From positions 1-64,000 of the forward strand of contig JABHCC010000142.1 in assembly GCA_018669475.1 (NCBI GenBank): DNA of 64,000 nt, read 5' to 3'. The stretch is from Bacteroidota bacterium (GTDB taxonomy: Bacteria; Bacteroidota; Bacteroidia; Bacteroidales; UBA12481). The notes below the pieces were generated by a model, which saw only the letters and a program-made list of their open reading frames with translations, did not search any database and had not been told where the DNA came from. This document shows, one piece after another, positions 44,804 to 52,301 of the stretch; within the stretch, counting starts at the first letter, position 1; each line of letters begins with the position of its first letter. A program made the translations under genes and the position numbers.

Positions 44804-45381
44804 TACTGAATCTCCATTTTATGTATCCTTATCTGTGGATCAATATCTTGTCCTGCCGCAGGGCTTCCCCAGATATCTCTGCACACTTTAAAACCCTCGA
44901 TAACCTGACCAAAAGCTGCAAAGCCTTTCCTATCAGAATTCCGTCTTCCCCTGTAATCCAACTCTGGCTGATCACCCATGCAGATAAAAAACTCAGACGA
45001 AGCAGAACCCGGCCTTCCTCTTGCCATTGAAATGGTACCATCAAGATGTTTTAATCCGGTGGTATCAGTATGTTCATGTTCAATCCTGGCCACCTTCACC
45101 CGATCCTGTTTATGCGAAATTCCTCCTTGAATAACTGAGATAGAGATTGGATTACTATCATTCCCCTGGCGTACAGTTCTATAAAATGAAGCTCCATCAT
45201 AAACGCCATCCTCAACAAGTTTGAGAAAATTGCCTGCTGTAACAGGTGCTTTATCCATGTACAGCTCAACAAGGATATTGCCTTTAGGAGTTTGAATTTC
45301 AACTACCGGATTTTTTTTCTGACAGCTACTGATCAGTATTCCACAAAAAAGAATTAAAATTGCAATGCTTCTTATGTTCAT
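44803..45381 (-). CDS. lipoprotein cyclophilin-type peptidyl-prolyl isomerase
   Basis: 192 residues from the ATG at 45381, where a lipoprotein signal ending LISSC (Cys20) starts; the longer frame adds 22 residues in front of it. Cyclophilin core: VELYMDKAPVTAGNFLKLV, GASFYRTV, VIQGG, GTISMARGRPGSASSEFFIC and FAAFGQVIEG. It assists folding of exported proteins in the periplasm. The usual active-site Arg is retained (FYRTV). Co-transcribed with the CPBP protease gene. Confidence 0.92.
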   Translation of the reverse strand: MNIRSIAILILFCGILISSCQKKNPVVEIQTPKGNILVELYMDKAPVTAGNFLKLVEDGVYDGASFYRTVRQGNDSNPISISVIQGGISHKQDRVKVARIEHEHTDTTGLKHLDGTISMARGRPGSASSEFFICMGDQPELDYRGRRNSDRKGFAAFGQVIEGFKVCRDIWGSPAAGQDIDPQIRIHKMEIQ

Positions 45382-45401
45382 AGTCGATTTTTTAAGGTAA
45401 T

Positions 45402-45431
45402 CAAAGATAGTAAAACCAACAATTTGATCAA
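45402..45431 (-). promoter_or_regulatory. promoter of the cyclophilin-CPBP operon
   Basis: TTG (45429-45431), 19 bases, TATCTTTG (45402-45409) on the minus strand; textbook Bacteroidota spacing, giving a leader of about 15 bases. Confidence 0.72.
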
Positions 45432-45445
45432 GAAAGCCAAGTATC

Positions 45446-46492
45446 ATGCAAACCTGCTATACAACTAAATCCACCACCAGATATTTTCTAGTTCTATTTG
45501 CTTTTTGTCTGTTTTTCCAGAATAGCTCAGCCCAGTCCGACTCAGAAAAGGTATCAGCCGAGGAGTTACATGATTGGGCTCACTATCTGGCATCAGACGA
45601 AATGAAGGGAAGGCAAAACGGATCACCAGAGATGAAGGAGGCTGCAAGATTCATTGCCGAAAATTTCAAATCTTCAGGCTTAAAGCCGCTACCGGGTATG
45701 GATAGTTTTTTTCAGCCATACACCTTCAAATCCCGAAGATCAGGGGAATTAAAAGAACAAAATGTCCTCGCATACCTGGAAGGAAGTGATCCTGATTTGA
45801 AAAATGAATATATTATTTTCTCAGCACATTTTGATCATGTTGGCATTGGTCGGATAGTTGATGGTGATAGCATTTACAATGGGGCAAATGATAATGCAGC
45901 AGGTACAACAACGATGATGGGATTGGCCAGATCATGGAAGCGTTCAGGAATCAGACCTAAGCGCTCAGTGATTTTTGCTGCATTTAGTGGAGAAGAGATG
46001 GGCATGCACGGAAGCCGACATTTTTTCGAAAACTGTCCTGTCTCAAGTGATAATATTTTCATGAATCTTAATTTTGAAATGACAGGCCATTGCACCAAAC
46101 TGGGAAAACAAAGGTACTATATCACCGGCCCGAGTTATACGAATTTTGATGAATTACTTGACGAATACAATATAGAAACAAAATGGAAACGCGACGCCAC
46201 CGTAGAAGGTGCTGATGGCTTACTTTTTGCTTCAGACAATGTAGTATTTGCGGTTGACAGGTCAGAAGATGAGATGAAGCTCAATATTCCGGCTCACACT
46301 TTATGCACACATGGAGGTGAGGATCATATTCATCGTCCACATGATGAACCAGGATTCATGAATTACGACAACATGGCTGATTTGGTAAATTATTTAGCAA
46401 AACTTGGAATTTTTCTTTCTGAAATGGATGACGATGTCATCAAATGGGATCATAAGGCATTTGCAAAGGCTATGAAGAATCGCAGAAGATAA
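45446..46492 (+). CDS. secreted M28 family aminopeptidase-like metallopeptidase
   Basis: 348 residues; signal peptide ends NSSAQ. Zinc site: FSAHFDHVGIG (His), NGANDNAAGTTTM (bridging Asp), FSGEEMGMHGS (Glu pair), NFEMTG, and EDHIHRPHDE (last His). No PA insertion, unlike the M28 at 28557, so it is a different subgroup. It probably trims peptides in the periplasm or outside. Divergent from the cyclophilin gene. Confidence 0.92.
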   Translation: MQTCYTTKSTTRYFLVLFAFCLFFQNSSAQSDSEKVSAEELHDWAHYLASDEMKGRQNGSPEMKEAARFIAENFKSSGLKPLPGMDSFFQPYTFKSRRSGELKEQNVLAYLEGSDPDLKNEYIIFSAHFDHVGIGRIVDGDSIYNGANDNAAGTTTMMGLARSWKRSGIRPKRSVIFAAFSGEEMGMHGSRHFFENCPVSSDNIFMNLNFEMTGHCTKLGKQRYYITGPSYTNFDELLDEYNIETKWKRDATVEGADGLLFASDNVVFAVDRSEDEMKLNIPAHTLCTHGGEDHIHRPHDEPGFMNYDNMADLVNYLAKLGIFLSEMDDDVIKWDHKAFAKAMKNRRR

Positions 46493-46495
46493 GAT

Positions 46496-48781
46496 CTAGT
46501 TATCATACCTTAGTTTGATAAACCTCTTGACGATTGCATTATCACCATATATCACACGCAGAAAATAAATCCCTTCGGCGGCATTTATTATCTCGGGTAT
46601 TCCGGTATATGTATGTTCACCTTTGGCAAAGAATGTACCACTAAGAGGGGCCATCCAAATGGTTCTTCCAATATAATCCAACACTGAAATCCTTACCTGA
46701 GTTGATTCTTCCAAACCAATTTTCAGTGTTACATCTTCAATAAAAGGATTTGGATAAACGCCTGCAACAACTCCTGTAAAAACGGGATCTTCAATATCGG
46801 GATCAGAACCACCTGTGCCTCCCGTTCCGCCTGTTCCTGAGCCCATAACATTGGCTGCCCCGGGGCTTGGAATATCCATATATTCCCAATCTCCGGTACC
46901 GTCGCTATATCTCCCTAAAGAAATCTTATCATTTTGTCTGGGGAAAGTTTTACTATCAATCATTTCAGCATTTCCCGCCATATTCTGATAAATCCCGATT
47001 GACTCTCCCATACTTGCCAATTTGAAATCCAGATATAAGGGCCCCATGTCAGCATTAGAATTCGCCGTAAAAACGAGAAAGCCTTTGGGCTGAATAGTTG
47101 TAAGTTGGGGTTGATTGGCAGGAATCATATGTTTGAATGGATCTAGTAAAACATCAGTCAGGTACAAGCCCCCCATATCTATTGGCATATCAGAAGCATT
47201 GTATATTTCTATCCAGTCAGAGAAATTCCCTGATCCATCAACATTCACTGATAAGTTATTTGCCATAAACTCATTAATATACAATCCATCAACCAAATCA
47301 AATTCTCTTTTGTTCGCTGTACCAGGTGTTGGTACCGAAAGCAAATTCAATTCTCCATGTCCATCAGGGTAACGTCCATATGACACATCATAGGGCAATT
47401 CATCAAATGACCAATGGTCAATTATCACAAGTTCATCAGGCGTTTTTTGAACAATAGCAATGTTTTCTCCCTTACTGCTGAGTTCAAGATCCAGATGCAG
47501 AGGACCAAGTTCAGGATGGTGATCTGCTCTCAAAACAACATAACCATATGGAGGTATTGTTGTCTGGTTACGGTTTCCTCTGGGAATTTGCCATTTTTTG
47601 AGATATGAGAGCACATCAGTAATATACAAACCACCCATATCTACAGGAGTAGAATTGCTATTATAAATTTCAATCCAATCGCTACAAACACCAGAAGCAT
47701 CCGGGTATATGGTTTTATGTTTCGATACAATCTCATTTATATACAACCCCGTAATCGGCTCAAATACCAACATTTCATTCTCCATGAAAGGGGTCGGCTC
47801 AACAAATGTCACCAAATCCCCATGAGGACCATTTGGATATCTACCAAAGCTTTGATCAGGAGAAAGTGCTAAATAGGTAATATGATCAATGAGAATATAA
47901 TTATTCCCCGATTTTCGTGAAAGGAGTACTTTGCCACCCTGGCTTGGCAAGCGGAAATCCAGATGTAAGATCCCCCTGTCTGGTTCGTCATCTGCCCAAA
48001 AAAGCAGGTATCCTCCTGGTAAAATTGTTGTTAAATCATAATCAGTCTCCGGGATTTGCACAAGACCGCGTTGATTATGATCATTACTAATAAAAAGGCC
48101 TGCAACATTTTGAGCGGTATTACCACTATTATAAACCTCAATCCAATCAGGATAAAACCCATGCTCATCTGACAAATAGCTATCATTTTTAGCCATGAAC
48201 TCATTCAATGAAATATCCGCCACAGGATTGGCCCCGTTCTGATATCCGGGAGTGCCTCCATACCTCTTACTTAGTTCCCAATTCACAGGATCAGAGTAGT
48301 CAGTAGCTCCGGTTTTAAGTTCAATTGAGTAATGATGGATATTTGTTGGTATCGGCCAGGGATCATTTACTCCATATGTAATTCGGGATACAGTCTGGCC
48401 TGAACCATCAAGGATTTTAATAGTCTCTCCTGTATTACTAAGTGTTCCGCTATCCCATTCAAATTTATCGTTTACTCCTGCCGGATGTTGGGAAATATCC
48501 TTTACCAGAAGAACATAAGAGTCGGCAAGCAGGATATAATTATTTGGAAAGGTAAAATTTACAGCTTCAGTAAGCCGATAGCCACCCAGGTTAATTTGCT
48601 TATTATCTGCATTATAAATCTCAATGAATTCAAGATTTTCATTCTCCAATCCACCAAGCAGAGGCTTATAGCTAATTTCAGTTATTTGCAGGTTATCCGC
48701 AATTCCTTGATAACTAAGCAATGTAACTGCCAATAAGCAGACAATATTTATTAGTCTGTATTTTGCGAAAAATGCCTTCAT
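46496..48781 (-). CDS. secreted lamin-tail-domain array protein with T9SS sorting domain
   Basis: 761 residues. A signal peptide ends near SYQGIA. One type-A LTD (TEISYKPLLGG, FIEIYNADN, PWPIPTN, RYGGTPGYQN) is followed by three type-B LTDs of about 150 residues, each with a core like SDWIEIYN-GGLYITD-IPxxxxTTIxP-LHLDFxLxS-YGRYPDG-PTPG. A GTGGTGGTGG linker leads to the T9SS domain (VYPNPFIEDVTLKIGL, GIYFLRVIYG, KRFIKL). The same architecture recurs in the next three genes. Probably surface-attached; LTDs bind macromolecules, but the ligand is unknown. No beta-helix in this copy. Confidence 0.88.
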   Translation of the reverse strand: MKAFFAKYRLINIVCLLAVTLLSYQGIADNLQITEISYKPLLGGLENENLEFIEIYNADNKQINLGGYRLTEAVNFTFPNNYILLADSYVLLVKDISQHPAGVNDKFEWDSGTLSNTGETIKILDGSGQTVSRITYGVNDPWPIPTNIHHYSIELKTGATDYSDPVNWELSKRYGGTPGYQNGANPVADISLNEFMAKNDSYLSDEHGFYPDWIEVYNSGNTAQNVAGLFISNDHNQRGLVQIPETDYDLTTILPGGYLLFWADDEPDRGILHLDFRLPSQGGKVLLSRKSGNNYILIDHITYLALSPDQSFGRYPNGPHGDLVTFVEPTPFMENEMLVFEPITGLYINEIVSKHKTIYPDASGVCSDWIEIYNSNSTPVDMGGLYITDVLSYLKKWQIPRGNRNQTTIPPYGYVVLRADHHPELGPLHLDLELSSKGENIAIVQKTPDELVIIDHWSFDELPYDVSYGRYPDGHGELNLLSVPTPGTANKREFDLVDGLYINEFMANNLSVNVDGSGNFSDWIEIYNASDMPIDMGGLYLTDVLLDPFKHMIPANQPQLTTIQPKGFLVFTANSNADMGPLYLDFKLASMGESIGIYQNMAGNAEMIDSKTFPRQNDKISLGRYSDGTGDWEYMDIPSPGAANVMGSGTGGTGGTGGSDPDIEDPVFTGVVAGVYPNPFIEDVTLKIGLEESTQVRISVLDYIGRTIWMAPLSGTFFAKGEHTYTGIPEIINAAEGIYFLRVIYGDNAIVKRFIKLRYDN

Positions 48782-48873
48782 TAAGCATTATTGTTCCTAT
48801 GACCCTCAGAGGGTATGAAGTTACAGAAAATTCAGGAACAACAAAACAAAGGGATGTATTGATTTTCAAAGAT

Positions 48874-50073
48874 CTATCTCGACGAATGAATAATCTTTCT
48901 GGAGAATTGTTTCCCATCCAAACAAACAGAGACAAAATACACTCCAAATGGCAGATCAGATAAATCTAAATCGATCTCAGACCTCCCGGATGGAAATATT
49001 TCTCCGTCAAAATCGAAGGACTTAATAATTCTTCCATGCTGACTAATAATCCTTATTGGAATAGCTGCGGATTCAATATGTGAGACTGATAATATCAGGT
49101 GATCAAACACAGGATTTGGAAAAATGTGATAAAGGTTTGTTTGCAGGTATGGAATATCATTAACAAAACTCGATGAATTGGAGCTACCCGGAGTCGGACT
49201 CTCAAAAAACTCCCATTGATCTGAACCATCAGGTAATCGACCGTAGGAGATATCAACTGATTGCTGTCCAAAGCTGATCTCATCAATTTTCAAAACTGCT
49301 CCGGAAACAACCTGATTTAAACCAATAGCCTCGCCCTGGCTACTTAATTGGAAATCCAGATGAAGAGGTCCCAAATTTGGGCTTCCATCAGCAAAAAGAA
49401 CAATGAAACCCTTTGCAGGAATTGTAGTTTCTGTTGGAGAGTTCTCAGGCAATTGCCATTTTCTTGGGTCATCCAAAACATCAGTGATATACAAACCTCC
49501 AGCATCTATCGCCTGTTCTGTATAATTATAAATCTCAATCCAATCAGCATAATTGCCCAGTTCATCTGCATACGAATTACCATAATTTGAAACAAACTCA
49601 TTTATGTACAGCCCATCCACAATGACAATCTCAGTGTTATTAGAAACCCCGGGGGTTGGTATCTCAAAAAATCTGAATAGCTCATCTCCGTCAGGAAAAC
49701 GACCCCATGAAACATCAGTTGTTTGGATTCCATAACTAAGCTGGTCGATAAAAACCAGACCCTCAGGTCTCCTCTGAACAAGGCCAATTTCCTCACCTCC
49801 ACTTGAGAGTTCAAAATCCAGGTGTAAACTACCCAAATCCTCCTGATTATCAGCTCGAAATACTAAGAATCCCTTTCCAGGGATGGTGGTGTGATCCGGA
49901 TCATTTAATGGAATCTGACACTTATCCGGCTCACTCGAATTATCTGTAATATATAAGCCCCCAAGGTCAACAGCAAGCTTGTTGTCATTGTAAATTTCAA
50001 TCCAATCAGAGAAATTACCAAATTCGTCTGGATAGATCACTCCAAACTTTGCGACAAATTCATTTATAAACAA
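48874..50073 (-). CDS. C-terminal fragment of the split LTD protein
   Basis: 399 residues from the first usable start after the TAA: two type-B LTDs (INEFVAKFGVIYPDEFGNFS, INEFVSNYGNSYADELGNYA) and a T9SS domain (IFPNPVFDHLILSVSHIESA, PFGVYFVSVCLDG). It has no signal peptide, so if translated separately it would stay in the cytoplasm. Sequence is not decayed, arguing for a recent interruption. Confidence 0.7.
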   Translation of the reverse strand: MFINEFVAKFGVIYPDEFGNFSDWIEIYNDNKLAVDLGGLYITDNSSEPDKCQIPLNDPDHTTIPGKGFLVFRADNQEDLGSLHLDFELSSGGEEIGLVQRRPEGLVFIDQLSYGIQTTDVSWGRFPDGDELFRFFEIPTPGVSNNTEIVIVDGLYINEFVSNYGNSYADELGNYADWIEIYNYTEQAIDAGGLYITDVLDDPRKWQLPENSPTETTIPAKGFIVLFADGSPNLGPLHLDFQLSSQGEAIGLNQVVSGAVLKIDEISFGQQSVDISYGRLPDGSDQWEFFESPTPGSSNSSSFVNDIPYLQTNLYHIFPNPVFDHLILSVSHIESAAIPIRIISQHGRIIKSFDFDGEIFPSGRSEIDLDLSDLPFGVYFVSVCLDGKQFSRKIIHSSR

Positions 50074-50160
50074 ACCTGAAAGCAGTTCTTCATGAACGAG
50101 TCGGTTCGATTCTCCGGGGCTTGGAATAGAAAAAACCTCAAAGTCCTCACCCCCATCAGG

Positions 50161-51294
50161 TTAGCGCCCATAACTAATATCAGGATACTGACGCTCATAA
50201 TCGATTTTGTCAATAAGCACAAAGTCACCATCATAGCTTTGCAAAATAGCCAGTTCACTCCCCTGACTAGGCAATTTGAAATCTAAATGCAACAATCCAT
50301 TCTGAGGTTTCTCATCTGCCCACAACAACAAGTATCCGCCAGGTTCAATTGTTGTTTGATCAAAATCATCAAGGCCAATCTGTCCCATATCAGGATGGTC
50401 AGGATCAATTGTAACATAAATACCTGCCACATTCAAATATTGTTCACTTATGTTAAACAATTCAATCCAGTCAGAATATTCACTAAATTCATCCCTGATA
50501 AAACCATCATTCTTTGGCATAACTTCATTAATAAGCACTTCAGAAATTAAGACATTTTCATTTGCCTTTCCAGGAGAACCACCATATTGATAACTTAGGT
50601 GCCACTTTGATCCGTCCTCATGCTCCAGGGTATTCTCGTTTAGCTCAATGCTATAATTATAGTATTCTGTAGGTTCTGGCCAGGGGGAATCATCTCCATA
50701 AGTAACTGAGAAAACAGTTTGCCCTTCTGAATTTGTAAGCAATATGGGTTCACTCTCATTGCTTAATCTACCATTATCCCATTCTTGAATCTCCCCTCCA
50801 AATCCGTCCCAGAATGATTCATCCTTCACCAAAATCATATATTCACCCGATGATAAATAAAGATTGGATTCAAATGTATAGGAGAATCCTCCCGAAAATT
50901 CAAATTCATTCAAATTAACAAGCTGATCACCTGCATTATATATTTCTATAAACTCCAGACCCTCTTCCTCGACCCCGTCAATCATGGGCCGATAATTTAT
51001 CTCTGTCAGAATTAGAAACAAAGTCGTTTCCTGCATTGTGGGTATGGCCCCAATATCTCTCCTTATACCATCAGGATCAAGGCTACCATCAGGATCACCG
51101 GCATCAATCGCAGGAGATCCTTCAGTTGATTCGAAATTCAGGCTCTCATGAGTCGCCCCAAATTTCACCACAAACGGAACTTTTTCTTCGGATTTTATTT
51201 CATCCTGACAGATGATCTGATATTCCTTACCCAATCCATGAGTACAGTTCAAAACGATCAGAATGACACACAGGCATGCTTCTTTTCCAATCAT
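50161..51294 (-). CDS. N-terminal fragment of the split LTD protein
   Basis: 377 residues: a signal peptide (ACLCVILIVLNCTHGLG), a scrap of beta-helix exit sequence (SPAIDAGDPDGSLDPDGIRR), one type-A LTD (TEINYRPMIDG, PWPEPTEYYNYSIEL) and a type-B LTD cut just after ISYGR. If the TAA is real, the protein would be exported to the periplasm but lacks the T9SS domain, so it could not reach the surface. Confidence 0.7.
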   Translation of the reverse strand: MIGKEACLCVILIVLNCTHGLGKEYQIICQDEIKSEEKVPFVVKFGATHESLNFESTEGSPAIDAGDPDGSLDPDGIRRDIGAIPTMQETTLFLILTEINYRPMIDGVEEEGLEFIEIYNAGDQLVNLNEFEFSGGFSYTFESNLYLSSGEYMILVKDESFWDGFGGEIQEWDNGRLSNESEPILLTNSEGQTVFSVTYGDDSPWPEPTEYYNYSIELNENTLEHEDGSKWHLSYQYGGSPGKANENVLISEVLINEVMPKNDGFIRDEFSEYSDWIELFNISEQYLNVAGIYVTIDPDHPDMGQIGLDDFDQTTIEPGGYLLLWADEKPQNGLLHLDFKLPSQGSELAILQSYDGDFVLIDKIDYERQYPDISYGR

Positions 51295-51370
51295 AACTTA
51301 AAGATAGATAATTTAATAACAACTGTATCTACCGACTAAATAATATTTTGAGCTGTCATCCCTAAAAAGA

Positions 51371-51406
51371 CAAAGGAGACATCACGATAATGTGATGTCT
51401 CCTTTG
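51371..51406 (-). terminator. terminator after tRNA-Leu
   Basis: A perfect 15-bp stem, 51371-51385 with 51392-51406, around a six-base loop, followed on the minus strand by TCTTTTTAGG. It ends the tRNA-Gly/tRNA-Leu transcript one base after the tRNA. Confidence 0.85.
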
Positions 51407-51490
51407 TACCCGGGGCCGGGCTCGAACCGGCACGGCCTAATGGCCACTGGATTTTAAGTCCAGCGCGTCTACCAATTCCGCCACCTGGGC
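51407..51490 (-). tRNA. tRNA-Leu (UAA)
   Basis: 84 bases with a long variable arm (GGCCATTAGGCC), as class II tRNAs have. Anticodon loop CTTAAAA gives UAA. T-loop TTCGAGC. The acceptor GCCCAGG/CCCGGGT has an A-C mismatch at position 5-68 and a terminal G-U. Discriminator A; CCA not encoded. Transcribed with tRNA-Gly upstream. Confidence 0.93.
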
Positions 51491-51494
51491 AAAT

Positions 51495-51512
51495 GGGTGT
51501 GGGTGTGGGTGT
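51495..51512. repeat. GGGTGT triple tandem repeat
   Basis: Three exact hexamers GGGTGT between tRNA-Leu and tRNA-Gly, another example of the short word arrays in this window. Confidence 0.7.
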
Positions 51513-51573
51513 AGGTTTGCTTCACTTATCATTATAAAGCCTGAATGATGGTAGACATCCAGGCTTATTTTTG

Positions 51574-51646
<73 letters not shown>

Positions 51647-51657
51647 TTTTGGGAATG

Positions 51658-51665
51658 CAAATATA
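51658..51665 (-). promoter_or_regulatory. -7 box of the tRNA-Gly/tRNA-Leu unit
   Basis: TATATTTG followed by C, 12 bases before the tRNA-Gly 5' end on the minus strand. The -33 region is a T-run without a clear TTTG. Confidence 0.55.
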
Positions 51666-51721
51666 GTTTGTTTTTGTAATCCCTAAAAAAAAAACTCTAC
51701 TTTTTTTAATCTTTCCTGAAA

Positions 51722-52288
51722 TTATCCACCTAATTCCCTGTATCTGAAACACTCACAAACATGGTCATTCACTATTCCACCTGATTGCAGAAAGGCATAA
51801 ACAATAGTGGATCCAACAAATTTAAACCCTTTACTCTTTAGACTCTTGCTAATTTCGTCAGAAAGTGAAGTACTGGCAGGCACTTCATTCATTGAATTCC
51901 AGGAATTCTGCACTACTTTTTCCTTTGTAAAACTCCAAATATAGTTATCAAAACTTCCGTGCTCTTTCTGTATCTCCATAAATGCTAAAGCATTTGAAAC
52001 AGTGGCCCTGATCTTCAGTTGGTTTCGAATAATACCAGCATCCAGCATCAAACTTTTGACCTTAGCTTCATCATACTGAGCAATAATAACAGGATCAAAA
52101 TCATCCAATGCTTTCCTGAAGTTATCCCTCTTATGCAAAACAGTCCTCCAGCTCAAACCTGCCTGAAAAGCATCAAGAACAATAAACTCAAACCATTTCT
52201 TGTCATCATGAACTATCACCCCCCATTCATGGTCATGATAATCAATCATTAAAGGATCGTTGGATGGCCAATCGCATCTTATCACCAT
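51722..52288 (-). CDS. tag: DNA-3-methyladenine glycosylase I
   Basis: 188 residues. Tag signatures: RCDWPSNDPLMIDYHDHEWG, FEFIVLDAFQAGLSW, and the C-terminal VNDHVCECF. Cys5, a His in YHDHEWG and the His/Cys of DHVCECF fit the structural zinc site known in E. coli Tag. It excises 3-methyladenine from DNA in base-excision repair. It is a housekeeping gene lying alone among the LTD genes and tRNAs. Confidence 0.95.
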   Translation of the reverse strand: MVIRCDWPSNDPLMIDYHDHEWGVIVHDDKKWFEFIVLDAFQAGLSWRTVLHKRDNFRKALDDFDPVIIAQYDEAKVKSLMLDAGIIRNQLKIRATVSNALAFMEIQKEHGSFDNYIWSFTKEKVVQNSWNSMNEVPASTSLSDEISKSLKSKGFKFVGSTIVYAFLQSGGIVNDHVCECFRYRELGG

Positions 52289-52301
52289 ATGTTGTATCTA
52301 A

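Larger units (their letters stand above)
48874..51294 (-). pseudogene. LTD array protein gene split by one in-frame stop
   Basis: The two open frames 51294-50161 and 50073-48874 lie in the same reading frame. Between them a single TAA (50161-50163) interrupts the expected sequence: upstream ends PDISYGR, and reading on gives PDGGEDFEVFSIPSPGESNR, exactly the conserved end of a type-B LTD. The intact product would be 806 residues: signal, type-A LTD, three type-B LTDs, T9SS domain. One base change (for example TTA to TAA, giving GRLPDG as in repeat B3) explains it. It is either a young pseudogene, a recoded stop, or a sequence error. Confidence 0.8.

Noticed and set aside
48874-51294. A frameshift as cause of the split LTD gene
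   Set aside because: Both parts are in the same frame (start coordinates differ by a multiple of three); only a stop codon separates them.
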